In this document: in pieces, positions 44,369-55,011 of the stretch
Numbering within the stretch: position 1 is the first letter of the stretch
Layout: each line of letters starts with the position of its first letter
Origin: Candidatus Bathyoplasma sp. NZ
GTDB taxonomy: Bacteria; Bacillota_I; Bacilli_A; MAG-NZ
Direction: 5' to 3'
NCBI GenBank assembly: GCA_013332095.1
Contig: JABENI010000004.1
Location: 62,001 to 126,000, forward strand
DNA length: 64,000 nt
Made by a program: the position numbers and the translations under genes
Notes under the pieces: model-generated
Told to the model about the DNA's origin: nothing
Database searches by the model: none
Seen by the model: the letters and a program-made list of their open reading frames with translations, nothing else

Positions 44369-45337
44369 ATGAAAAAAAGAACGATAATATTTTTGACCTT
44401 AATACTTATAGTAATTCTAGGAGGATGTGAAAACTCTAACCTTAATAACTCTGGACTTTTTAATCTTGAATCAACTATAAAGGTATACACCAGAAGTACT
44501 TCGAGTGGAACAAGATCAGGATTTATGAGTTATATTGATTTTAGGGAAGCGGTGGCGGATAATACGGTACTGGTAGATAAATTTATTGAAACGGGAAATA
44601 GCGAGATGATAGCTTCAATTAAAGCGGATAAATATGCAATTGGATATACCTCAATGGCGTCTAGAGACGATGAACAATTTAAAACATTCAATTTTGATAG
44701 TGTAGAAGCAACAGAAGAAAATGTTTTAAACGGTTATTATTCAATGTCTAGAAATTTTAACTACATGTTGAGAGATTCATACGATATTAATAAAGATAAT
44801 TCACTAGATGAAAAGGAAATTAAAATAAGAGATATAGCACTAGCGTGGCAAGCGTATATTAGTACTAGAACAGGCAAAGTTACAATTTTTGATGCCGATG
44901 GAATAGTTGATGTTTCCACCGGAGATAAATGGGAAACAATTGCAGGGAATTATCCAGTATGTTCAGCGGATAACAGTGATTTAACGATCAAATTTGGTGG
45001 TTCTGATTCGGTTCAAGATATTGCCGAAGAGTTATCAGCAAGTTTTAGAATTAAATGTGGCAATTTTAAGGTAGAACATAATCATCAAGGGTCCTCAACC
45101 GCTTATCAAGGATTAAATGGTTCTAGCAGTAGTTCAGCTGATCCTGCACATATGCACATTGGATTTTCTTCAAGAGAATTTAAAGATAACGAAAAGGGTG
45201 ATCTGTTAAAAAGAGGGGTTATTGCTAAAGATGCGATAATTGTTTTTGGAAATTTAAGTAACCCTAATAATAATTTAACAAGCCGTCAAATAAAAGATAT
45301 CTACAGTGGACAAGTTACTAAATGGTCCGATACTTAA
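44369..45337 (+). CDS. pstS: Phosphate-binding lipoprotein PstS, circularly permuted
   Basis: Phosphate receptor of the Pst ABC importer, lipid-anchored outside the cell. The 322-aa precursor has a signal peptide with lipobox LGGC (Cys20). The order of the mature protein is inverted compared with normal PstS. Residues 36-180 (IKVYTRSTSSGTRSGF, KADKYAIGYTSM, then DIALAWQAYISTRTGKVTIF) are the usual second half and C-terminus. Residues 206-322 (LTIKFGGSDSVQDIAEELS, HIGFSSREFKDNE, LTSRQIKDIYSGQVTKW) are the usual first half. Residues 139-150 form an EF-hand-like loop, DINKDNSLDEKE. The frame is continuous and the length is that of one PstS, so this is permutation, not a fusion. The start follows AGGGGGAGGG. 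Confidence 0.93.
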   Translation: MKKRTIIFLTLILIVILGGCENSNLNNSGLFNLESTIKVYTRSTSSGTRSGFMSYIDFREAVADNTVLVDKFIETGNSEMIASIKADKYAIGYTSMASRDDEQFKTFNFDSVEATEENVLNGYYSMSRNFNYMLRDSYDINKDNSLDEKEIKIRDIALAWQAYISTRTGKVTIFDADGIVDVSTGDKWETIAGNYPVCSADNSDLTIKFGGSDSVQDIAEELSASFRIKCGNFKVEHNHQGSSTAYQGLNGSSSSSADPAHMHIGFSSREFKDNEKGDLLKRGVIAKDAIIVFGNLSNPNNNLTSRQIKDIYSGQVTKWSDT

Positions 45338-45382
45338 TAATTATTTAATAAAAAACTAATAAAACATTGAAGAGGTGTTCAA

Positions 45383-46342
45383 ATGTCGATAATTTCTAAA
45401 TATGTTACCAAAAAAAATATTAAAAAAAAGAATAGGATAGATAAAATTGTAAAAAACAGTTTATTTATTATATCAATAATAGCAGCATCATTTATTGTAG
45501 TAATTATTTTGTTTAATTTACAGCAAGGGGTAAAACCATTAATTTCTGATAATGGGGGGCTTGGAAGAGTAAGTTTACTAGAGATTTTAGTTAGATTTGA
45601 ATGGTTAGATGGAAAAGTTAATGCAACTGTTGGATACGGAATTGGATATTTAATTATTAATACTTTAATTTCAGTATTTTTGGCAATATCAATAGCGTTG
45701 CCAATTGGCGTTATTACTGGATTATTTATTGCGAAAATAGCACCGAAAGCAATTGCGGAAATATTTAGAACGATAGTAGAGTTATTGGCTAGTATCCCCT
45801 CGATAATTTACGGGGTGTTTGGACTAGGAGTTATTACTAAAATAACGATCTTTGTAGCATCAATATTTGGGCAACAGACATCAGCCGGAATTTCAATGAT
45901 GACCACTATTTTGGTTTTAGCATTGATGATTTTGCCAATAATTACGGTGATGTCAGAAAATGCGATTCGTTCAGTTAGTAGTACTTTAGAAGAAGGGTCA
46001 CTTGCTTTAGGCTCATCAGCTATGCAAACGTATTTTAAAGTTATAATTCCGGCAGCAAAAAGTGGGATTTTTGCCGGAGTTATTTTAGGTGTAGGACGTG
46101 CTTTAGGAGAAGCAACAGCAGTATCATTAGTAAGCGGTAATGCTTTTTCAGGACCAACTTTAAATCCATTTGGGACTACCGCCACTTTAACTTCTAGAAT
46201 GTTGACAGGGTTTAGAGAAACAACAGGAGTAGATCAAGATTTTAGATTTACAGTTGGACTTGTCTTAATGGTTATTATTATAATCACAAATTTCATTTTG
46301 AAGAAAATAATGAAAAAGGTGGGAAATATAAATGAGGGCTAA
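45383..46342 (+). CDS. pstC: Phosphate ABC transporter permease PstC
   Basis: One of the two membrane subunits of the Pst importer. The 319-aa protein has six hydrophobic segments and the EAA-like cytoplasmic loop (SLALGSSAMQTYFKVIIPAAKSGI...GVGRALGEATAV) that contacts PstB. The segment LLASIPSIIYGVFGLG is typical of PstC/PstA. The start follows GAAGAGGTGTTCAA. It is 45 nt after pstS and overlaps pstA by 11 nt. Confidence 0.95.
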   Translation: MSIISKYVTKKNIKKKNRIDKIVKNSLFIISIIAASFIVVIILFNLQQGVKPLISDNGGLGRVSLLEILVRFEWLDGKVNATVGYGIGYLIINTLISVFLAISIALPIGVITGLFIAKIAPKAIAEIFRTIVELLASIPSIIYGVFGLGVITKITIFVASIFGQQTSAGISMMTTILVLALMILPIITVMSENAIRSVSSTLEEGSLALGSSAMQTYFKVIIPAAKSGIFAGVILGVGRALGEATAVSLVSGNAFSGPTLNPFGTTATLTSRMLTGFRETTGVDQDFRFTVGLVLMVIIIITNFILKKIMKKVGNINEG

Positions 46343-47555
46343 AAAGAGAAGAAAAATAGATAAAATGATCCAAAGCTTAATATATTTAATTAGTTTCATC
46401 GGAGTGATTATATTTGTTTCTATTATTGGATATATTGTTACTACTGGGGGGAAATTACTTAGTTTTGAGTTGTTGACAGGTAATTATCAGGCGAAAGTTA
46501 CCGATATATTTGTAGAAAGTAATGGTGATAATTACACCTATCCTTCTTCTGAAAATGAATATTATTCACCAAGGTGGGATATTGCAGTAAAAGACAGTAT
46601 AAATAAAGAAGGAAATCCGATAGTGGAAATTTCTTATATTGGAGATAATTCACCGATGAAGAAAGCCAAAAATTTAAACGATTGCCTCATTGGAGATAAA
46701 AGTTTTTGTTCTGAATACAGCAGTGTTAACATTGTTGTAGGAAATTCAATAAAAACAGTAATAATGGATGATTATAACCAGATAGCATATGGAAAGTATA
46801 AAGCAGAAGCAATGGTAAAAGTATTAGAAAAAGGCTCGACCATCAACAGCATGAGTATTCAAAAAGAGGGTGGAGGAATCAGAGGTTCCATTATTACCAC
46901 AATCTATTTAATTGTATTAACTTTAATTTTAGCAGTTCCAGTTGGGGTATTTACTGCTCTCCATCTGAAAGAATATTCAAAAAATAAAAAATCAACCTAC
47001 TTGATAAGAAGCATGATTGATTTACTTACTGGTGTACCATCTATTATTTATGGTATGATAGGAGTAGTGGTGGTTATCCCAATGTTAAATATAATTTTTA
47101 AAACAAATGGCTCTAGTATCTTAGCAGGAGCATTTACGATGGCGATAATATTACTTCCAACAATTATAAAAAATACCGAAGAAGCGTTAAAAGTAATCCC
47201 TCAGGAAATTAGAGCTGCTTCGTTAGCTTTGGGGGCGAGTAAAACACAAACAACATTCAAAGTAGTACTCCCTAGTGCCATTCCGGGAATATTAACAGGT
47301 GTACTACTAGGGATAGGACGAATAATTGGTGAATCAGCAGCATTAGTATTAGTAATGGGGGCAGCGATAAAAGATCAAGTATCAATAAAAGAGGGGTCTA
47401 CTACTTTAGCAGTTCATATCTGGCAAGCAGTTGGTGGGGAACAGCCAAATTATGAACTGGCTGCAGCTATATCAATAGTAATTTTAATAGTAGTATTCAT
47501 ATTGAATAGAATCGCCAAAATCATAGCAAAAAAAATGAATAAATCATGGTATTAG
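46332..47555 (+). CDS. pstA: Phosphate ABC transporter permease PstA with large extracytoplasmic insertion
   Basis: Second membrane subunit of the Pst importer. At 407 aa it is over 100 residues longer than usual (280-300). TM1 is at about residues 14-36. Residues 45-175 are an extra hydrophilic stretch predicted outside the cell, containing two cysteines 9 residues apart ([14 protein letters not shown]). The normal sequence resumes at [17 protein letters not shown] with the remaining five TMs, [13 protein letters not shown] and the EAA loop [24 protein letters not shown]. The start follows AAAGGTGGGAAATATAA. The insertion faces the same side as PstS. Confidence 0.94.
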   Translation: MRAKKRRKIDKMIQSLIYLISFIGVIIFVSIIGYIVTTGGKLLSFELLTGNYQAKVTDIFVESNGDNYTYPSSENEYYSPRWDIAVKDSINKEGNPIVEISYIGDNSPMKKAKNLNDCLIGDKSFCSEYSSVNIVVGNSIKTVIMDDYNQIAYGKYKAEAMVKVLEKGSTINSMSIQKEGGGIRGSIITTIYLIVLTLILAVPVGVFTALHLKEYSKNKKSTYLIRSMIDLLTGVPSIIYGMIGVVVVIPMLNIIFKTNGSSILAGAFTMAIILLPTIIKNTEEALKVIPQEIRAASLALGASKTQTTFKVVLPSAIPGILTGVLLGIGRIIGESAALVLVMGAAIKDQVSIKEGSTTLAVHIWQAVGGEQPNYELAAAISIVILIVVFILNRIAKIIAKKMNKSWY

Positions 47556-47565
47556 GAGGACTAAT

Positions 47566-48339
47566 ATGAATACAAAAAAAGAAATAAACAATATTTTTAA
47601 AATAAAAAATTTAAATTTATTTTATGCCGATAACCAAGCATTAATTGATTTAGAGGTAAATATAGAAAAGAACAAAGTAACGGCATTAATCGGACCATCT
47701 GGGTGTGGGAAATCAACATTTTTAAGATGTTTAAATAGAATGAATGATTTGATTGAAATTTGTAAAATAAGAGGAACTATTACTTTTGAAGATCGAAACA
47801 TTTATCGACCTAATTACGATGTAATTGATTTAAGAACTAACGTTGGGATGGTCTTTCAAAAACCTAATCCATTTCCGATGAGCATTTATGATAATGTTTC
47901 TTATGGTCCTAAATGTCAGGGGATAAAAGATAAAAAGATTTTAGATGAAATTGTTGAAAAAGCATTGAGAGATGCGGCCCTTTGGGATGAAGTAAAAGAT
48001 CGTCTTCATTCTTCTGCAATGATGATGTCAGGTGGACAACAACAGAGGGTATGTATAGCTAGAGCAATAGCGATGGAGCCGAAAGTAATTTTAATGGATG
48101 AACCAACTTCAGCACTCGATCCAATCGCAACGCAAAAAGTTGAAAACTTGATTGAAAACTTAAAGAAAGATTATACAATTGTAATAGTAACACACAGCAT
48201 GCAACAAGCGGCTAGAATCAGCGACAACACTGTCTTCTTCTTACTTGGAAAAATTATCGAAACAGGTCCAACTAATAAAATGTTTTCCAATCCAAACAAG
48301 CAAGAAACAGAAGATTATATTACGGGAAAATTCGGATAA
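47566..48339 (+). CDS. pstB: Phosphate ABC transporter ATP-binding protein PstB
   Basis: ATPase subunit of the importer. The 257-aa protein has Walker [10 protein letters not shown] followed by [11 protein letters not shown] (a PstB hallmark), the Q-loop [16 protein letters not shown], signature [16 protein letters not shown] and Walker [13 protein letters not shown]. The start follows TAGGAGGACTAAT, 10 nt after pstA. Confidence 0.97.
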   Translation: MNTKKEINNIFKIKNLNLFYADNQALIDLEVNIEKNKVTALIGPSGCGKSTFLRCLNRMNDLIEICKIRGTITFEDRNIYRPNYDVIDLRTNVGMVFQKPNPFPMSIYDNVSYGPKCQGIKDKKILDEIVEKALRDAALWDEVKDRLHSSAMMMSGGQQQRVCIARAIAMEPKVILMDEPTSALDPIATQKVENLIENLKKDYTIVIVTHSMQQAARISDNTVFFLLGKIIETGPTNKMFSNPNKQETEDYITGKFG

Positions 48340-48353
48340 GAAAGGAGATAGTT

Positions 48354-49019
48354 ATGGAAAAAATAAAATTTATTCAAGATCAAAAATCAATTAATAAATC
48401 GTTAACTAAAATGGCTTCACTTGTACTGGCAAATTTTACTGATTCCCTTGAGTCATTGGGAAATCTCGATAAAGAATTAGCTGAAAAAATTATTGATAAT
48501 GATGAAATTATCAATGCAATGGAATTAAAAATTGACGAAAAATGTACGTTGTTTATTTCTAGACATATGCCATTAGCAAAAGATTTAAGAACAATCCAAA
48601 GTATATATAAAATTTCCGCAGATTTAGAAAGAATCGGCGATATTGCTGGTGAAATATCTAGTTTAGTAATTTTAATTGATAATAAACTAGATGAAAAAAT
48701 TTCAACTGACATTGATAATATGACTTTAAAAATCAAAGAAATGGTCAATAAAATTATGGATTGTTTCCAAGAAGAAAAATTAGATTTAATTTTAAAAATA
48801 ATTGATTCAGATGATGAAATTGATCAAGATTTCTATGCGATTCGTGGTGAAATAATAGAAAAATTAAAAAATGACAAGACTGTAAATGCTAACGATTATG
48901 CACTGTATCTGTTTGTCATCAAATATTTAGAAAAGATCGGCGATCATGTGGTAAATATTTCTAAATGGATTTTTTATAAAATCGAAGGAAATTTTATCAA
49001 CGCAAGGAATAAAATATGA
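48354..49019 (+). CDS. phoU: Phosphate signalling regulator PhoU
   Basis: Peripheral protein that couples Pst occupancy to the phosphate regulon. The 221-aa protein is all-helical with two repeats of the PhoU fold; the metal-binding E/DxxxD motifs appear as SADLERIGDIAGEIS and KYLEKIGDHVVNIS. The start follows GAAAGGAGATAGTT. It is 14 nt after pstB and overlaps the response regulator by 4 nt (ATGA). Confidence 0.95.
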   Translation: MEKIKFIQDQKSINKSLTKMASLVLANFTDSLESLGNLDKELAEKIIDNDEIINAMELKIDEKCTLFISRHMPLAKDLRTIQSIYKISADLERIGDIAGEISSLVILIDNKLDEKISTDIDNMTLKIKEMVNKIMDCFQEEKLDLILKIIDSDDEIDQDFYAIRGEIIEKLKNDKTVNANDYALYLFVIKYLEKIGDHVVNISKWIFYKIEGNFINARNKI

Positions 49020-49711
49020 AAATATTAATCGTCGATGATGAAATTAATATAGTAGAATTAGTAAAATTTAATTTAGAATTACATAATTATCAAGTTGAAG
49101 TCTCATACGATGGCCAAAAGGCGATGGATAAAATAAATTCTACTATTTATGATTTAATAATTTTAGACGTAATGTTACCAAACAAAAATGGACTTACAAT
49201 TTTAAAAGAGACTAGAGAAAATTCATTAAATTTTAATACACCCATTCTAATGTTAACCGCAAAATCAGAAGAAAGTGATATCGTTTTAGGATGTGAAATA
49301 GGAGCGGATGGTTATTTACCTAAACCGTTTGGAATTCACGAGTTTATAGCTAGAGTTAAGTCGTTGTTGAGATTTAGAGATAGAATCGAGAATAGACAAG
49401 AAAAAACGATTGAATATAACTTTGGAAATATAACGATTAATAAAGAAAAAAGAATAGTAAAAATAAATAATGAATCAGTTGATTTAACGAAAAAAGAATT
49501 TAATTTACTCGTTTATATGTATGAAAACAAAGATATTGTGGTTTCAAGAGGACAACTTTTAGACCATGTCTGGGGTTATGAATATGAAGGAGATACTAGA
49601 ACAGTAGATGTTCATATTAAAAAATTAAGAAATAAAATAGAAGAAGATATAAAAAGACCTAAATATATTAAAACAATAATTGGAGTAGGATATAAATTTA
49701 TAGTTGAATAA
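49016..49711 (+). CDS. OmpR/PhoB-family response regulator
   Basis: Two-domain DNA-binding regulator, probably PhoP/PhoB-like from its position. The 231-aa protein has a receiver domain with ILIVDDE, the phosphoacceptor Asp51 in LIILDVMLP and the lysine in YLPKPFG, then a winged-helix domain with VSRGQLLDHVWGYEYEGDTRTVDVHIKKLRNKI and GVGYKFI. The start overlaps phoU. No histidine kinase gene follows; a terminator and a convergent gene come next. Cognate sites may be the repeats upstream of pstS. Confidence 0.93.
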   Translation: MKILIVDDEINIVELVKFNLELHNYQVEVSYDGQKAMDKINSTIYDLIILDVMLPNKNGLTILKETRENSLNFNTPILMLTAKSEESDIVLGCEIGADGYLPKPFGIHEFIARVKSLLRFRDRIENRQEKTIEYNFGNITINKEKRIVKINNESVDLTKKEFNLLVYMYENKDIVVSRGQLLDHVWGYEYEGDTRTVDVHIKKLRNKIEEDIKRPKYIKTIIGVGYKFIVE

Positions 49712-49715
49712 AATT

Positions 49716-49752
49716 AAAAGACCTTATCTAGTTAAAGATAGTGTCTTTTTTT
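49716..49752. terminator. Bidirectional terminator after the pst operon
   Basis: AAAAGAC (49716-49722) pairs with GTCTTTT (49743-49749), and TATCT with AGATA inside it, followed by a T tract. It separates the response regulator from the converging gene at 49758. Confidence 0.7.
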
Positions 49753-49757
49753 AATTT

Positions 49758-50248
49758 CTATGTATTTGAATTAAATAAATCTACAATAGTGTTTAAATTA
49801 TGCTTTTGAGAAATTTTTTTGATAAAATCATCTATCTTTTGATATAATTCATCTGATAAAATTTGTTCACTAAGAAGAATATCTTCAACTTTAAGGATAT
49901 ATTTTTCTAATTTTGAACGCTCTTCATTGTCATTAGCTAATTGACAACACAAGTCATCTAAGTCTAGCAAAAAGGTAATTAAAACAGACTTATCATCAAG
50001 TTCTTCGATTGAAGAAAAATTATTGCTCAAATAAGTGTTTACCATTTCTAACTGATCAAATAAATATAAATAGCCAATATCAAAAATGGATAATTCGTCA
50101 TTAGTAAATGTCTCTTGTTTTTCTAAAGAATCTAGTACTTCAATAATACCTTCAAATCTAAGGTAAATCAGAGAATCAATTTCTTTTAATTTGTCTATAA
50201 AATTTTTATTTTCTTTTTTAAAATAGGCATAATCTCTTTTGATATCAA

Positions 50249-50252
<4 letters not shown>
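49758..50252 (-). CDS. Hypothetical protein downstream of fba
   Basis: A 164-aa acidic, soluble, probably all-helical protein that I do not recognise. It has no signal peptide or membrane segment. Notable residues are a paired cysteine (DLCCQLAND near residue 101) and heptad-like leucine and isoleucine spacing. Its ATG overlaps the fba stop (ATGA), so translation is coupled and the gene is very likely expressed. In Bacillus no equivalent sits in this place. Confidence 0.75.
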
Positions 50253-52776
<2,524 letters not shown>

Positions 52777-52786
52777 TACCCTCAAT

Positions 52787-52814
52787 ATTATAGTATTTTT
52801 AATAATTTGTTCAA
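52787..52814 (-). promoter_or_regulatory. Promoter of pyrG
   Basis: On the minus strand TTGAAC (52814-52809), a 16-nt spacer and TATAAT (52792-52787); transcription should start at the GGG at 52781-52779. Confidence 0.75.
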
Positions 52815-52825
52815 CTAACTAAGTA

Positions 52826-52915
52826 TTAATTAGAATTTATAAAATTGTCATCATCGGTTGTTAAATTCTCATTAAGATTATTGCCTATACTATTATCATC
52901 TATTTCAGAGTGCTC
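52826..52915 (-). pseudogene. Out-of-frame acidic tail of rpoE
   Basis: A 29-codon extension in the -1-related frame begins at the TTTT run where rpoE is cut short and reads EHSEIDDNSIG, ending TTDDDNFINSN before a TAA at 52826-52828. It is acidic, like the normal C-terminal tail of the delta subunit. Adding one T to the run joins it smoothly to RpoE. Confidence 0.6.
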
Positions 52916-53382
52916 AAAATAGCATTGTCATTTGTTGAAGCATCCTTAAGATTATTACTTTCAGAATCAACATCTGTCTTAGACTTATCATCTACAATCG
53001 GAGTTACCGTATTAATCGTAGTTTTTAAACTAGCAGCAGTCTTCTTTTTGGCAGTAGTTTTACTTTTTTTAGGACTACTTTTTTTCTTAGCTTTTGATAA
53101 TGTCTTTTTTGTCTTAAGTTCTTTCGGATCGATAAAACTTTCTTTTTCCCAAATTTGTACGGTTTGTCTTTCTTTTAAATCCCAAGTATTATCACCTATA
53201 TAAACAAAAATTGATGACAAAGATAAATCGTTGTAAAATCTGCAAATTTGTTGATCTTTTTGTGACTCGGTAAATCCTAATTTTTCACAAACTTCTTTAT
53301 AAATTTTATTAAATTTTTGCGGACTTCTTTTTCTTTTTAATAAGTCAACAGCTGTTTTGACCATAGATATATGTTCATTCAT
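52900..53382 (-). CDS. rpoE: RNA polymerase delta subunit, tail apparently frameshifted
   Basis: Bacillota-specific subunit that speeds RNA polymerase recycling. The 160-aa frame has the HARE-HTH domain in the first roughly 90 residues (MNEHISMVKTAVDLLKRK, KFNKIYKEVCEKLGF, FVYIGDNTWDLKER), then a lysine-rich tract (SKAKKKSSPKKSKTTAKKK) equivalent to the K-tract of Bacillus delta. The usual acidic tail is mostly missing: the frame stops at LSTLK, and an acidic continuation lies in another frame. The start follows GGGAGGCTATTT. rpoE-pyrG-fba is Bacillus synteny. Confidence 0.9.
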   Translation of the reverse strand: MNEHISMVKTAVDLLKRKRSPQKFNKIYKEVCEKLGFTESQKDQQICRFYNDLSLSSIFVYIGDNTWDLKERQTVQIWEKESFIDPKELKTKKTLSKAKKKSSPKKSKTTAKKKTAASLKTTINTVTPIVDDKSKTDVDSESNNLKDASTNDNAILSTLK

Positions 53383-53419
53383 AAATAGCCTCCCTTTACT
53401 ACTTACAGTATATCAAATA

Positions 53420-53806
53420 TTAATTATTTATCAACTTATAATAAAAAATATCGATAAGATGTTGCTGTTGGGTATCTGCTAGTAGCGTAGTGTATTCAAT
53501 AGATAAATGATTGTCTTCTCTAACTATTTTTTTCGTGTATAAGTCTAATTCCATCGAGACACCGTCACTGCAGTATTTCATTTTAGTAATTTCCCCTTCT
53601 TTAAAACACTGCTCCATTTGGATGCCATTACTTCTTTTAATTGTAACTTCACTGTTTATTTCAATTGTTGTTAGAACATTATTATTTAAAGATTTTTCCT
53701 GGAATTTTATAATTTTATCGTGCTCTCTTTTTATTAAAATTCCTTTTTCTATAAACTCTAATATTTCATCGTCAATTATTGATTTGAATTTTATTTCGAT
53801 TTTCAT
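53420..53806 (-). CDS. DUF1934 (YwiB-like) beta-barrel protein
   Basis: A 128-aa protein predicted to be a small lipocalin-like beta barrel. The N-terminal alternating pattern MKIEIKFKSIIDDEI, the central TIEINSEVTIKRSNGIQMEQCF and LDLYTKKIV with the terminal YTTLLADTQQQHLIDIFYY match the YwiB/DUF1934 pattern. In Bacillus ywiB lies near argS and rpoE, so position agrees. The function is unknown. A GGAG lies 13 nt before the ATG, a rather long spacing. Confidence 0.7.
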   Translation of the reverse strand: MKIEIKFKSIIDDEILEFIEKGILIKREHDKIIKFQEKSLNNNVLTTIEINSEVTIKRSNGIQMEQCFKEGEITKMKYCSDGVSMELDLYTKKIVREDNHLSIEYTTLLADTQQQHLIDIFYYKLINN

Positions 53807-53822
53807 TTTATTTTAACTACTC

Positions 53823-54005
53823 CTATATTGTTAATAGTACGTATAAAAGAATGATGCCTGGAACCCTAAGCAAACCTACAATAAATATGTTAACAGGATT
53901 AATAGGTATATTAATGTTAACATATACTCCTAACATATTCATAATAAATAGTAAAATTGCTCCAAAAAACACCGTTTGAAAAAACCATTTTAAAAATATT
54001 TTCAC
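53823..54005 (-). CDS. bofA: BofA-like membrane protein (sigma-K checkpoint family)
   Basis: A 60-aa protein with two hydrophobic segments (about residues 5-27 and 40-58). The C-terminal part NIPINPVNIFIVGLLRVPGIILLYVLL has the pattern of the BofA family (conserved N-P, G-L-L-x-x-P-G). In Bacillus, BofA inhibits the SpoIVFB protease that activates pro-sigma-K. BofA is usually about 80-90 aa, so this is a short version missing part of the first segment. The start is GTG, 5 nt after AGGTG; the intervening ATG is followed by a stop. Confidence 0.7.
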   Translation of the reverse strand: MKIFLKWFFQTVFFGAILLFIMNMLGVYVNINIPINPVNIFIVGLLRVPGIILLYVLLTI

Positions 54006-54068
54006 ATTATCACCTATGAAAGCATATGAGCATTGATAAATAAATATACTGCTTTATAGGAGGCATTT

Positions 54069-54980
54069 ATGAATATTTATCTACTGCGGGATTTTTTAAT
54101 CAGTTTCTTGCTATTTATATTGGGATTCAAATTGCTGGCAAAAAATTTAAAATTAATAATGAGTTATAAGTTAAAAGAAATTATAAATACTAAAACCAAT
54201 AATCGCTATAAAACTATTTTAATAGGATTGCTTTTAACGGTAATCATTCAAAGTAGTTCGGCAGTTATTTTAATTGTAGTTAGTTTTCTTAAATTAAAAA
54301 TATTGAATATCAAACAGATGAAATATTTAATTTTAGGATCTAATATTGGAACGACAATTACTCTTTTTATACTGGAAATTGAAATTGAAAAATATTTTAT
54401 TTATTTGGTAGTTGCTGCCACTATTTTGTTTTTTCTACCTTTGAAGAAAAGCAAAAATATTTCTTTATTGATTTTCAGCATATTTTTAATATTTTATGGA
54501 ATTGACTTATTTGGGATGACGTTTCAAAAAATTATTTCTAATAATTATATAAATCTGTTGTTAAATAAATCCTTAAACAATTCTATTTTTAGTCTAATAA
54601 TCGGAGTGTTCACCGCAGTAGTTTTGCAGAGTTCTAGCACTGCCTCAATTTTAATTAATAACATTTATTTGGCGAACCCTAATTTATTAAAAGGGTTACT
54701 AGCAGTTTTATTAGGGGTAAATATTGGGACGACATCAACTATCTTTTTGGTAGCGCTTAAAGATAAAGAAATATTTAAAGTAGCTAAATTTCATCTATTT
54801 TTTAATTTGTTTAACGCCTTATTTTTCTTACTCTTTTTAACGCCATTTTATTATTTAATAATAAGTTTAACTAATCTGATAAGCGACAATTATATCATTG
54901 CTATTGTTAACTTAATATTCAATGTAGTAGGAGTACTAGGATACATTTTAGTAATTGATAGAAAAAGACAACCTTTATAA
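54069..54980 (+). CDS. Na/Pi symporter family protein (PNaS type, no PhoU domain)
   Basis: A 303-aa membrane protein with eight or more hydrophobic segments and the inverted duplicate typical of the NptA/YjbB family: IIQSSSAVILI...GSNIGTTIT in the first half and VLQSSSTASIL...GVNIGTTST in the second. These QSSS motifs bind sodium and phosphate in the family. The C-terminal PhoU-like domain of many members is absent. The start follows AGGAGGCATTT. It may give a second phosphate route (uptake or export) beside the Pst system 6 kb away. Confidence 0.88.
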   Translation: MNIYLLRDFLISFLLFILGFKLLAKNLKLIMSYKLKEIINTKTNNRYKTILIGLLLTVIIQSSSAVILIVVSFLKLKILNIKQMKYLILGSNIGTTITLFILEIEIEKYFIYLVVAATILFFLPLKKSKNISLLIFSIFLIFYGIDLFGMTFQKIISNNYINLLLNKSLNNSIFSLIIGVFTAVVLQSSSTASILINNIYLANPNLLKGLLAVLLGVNIGTTSTIFLVALKDKEIFKVAKFHLFFNLFNALFFLLFLTPFYYLIISLTNLISDNYIIAIVNLIFNVVGVLGYILVIDRKRQPL

Positions 54981-54992
54981 GATTGTCTTTTT
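54962..54992. terminator. Bidirectional terminator between the symporter and nrdJ
   Basis: AAAAAGACAA (54962-54971) pairs perfectly with TTGTCTTTTT (54983-54992). The stem overlaps the last codons of the symporter gene; a second T run follows. Confidence 0.8.
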
Positions 54993-55011
54993 GGAATTTT
55001 TTTATTTTATA

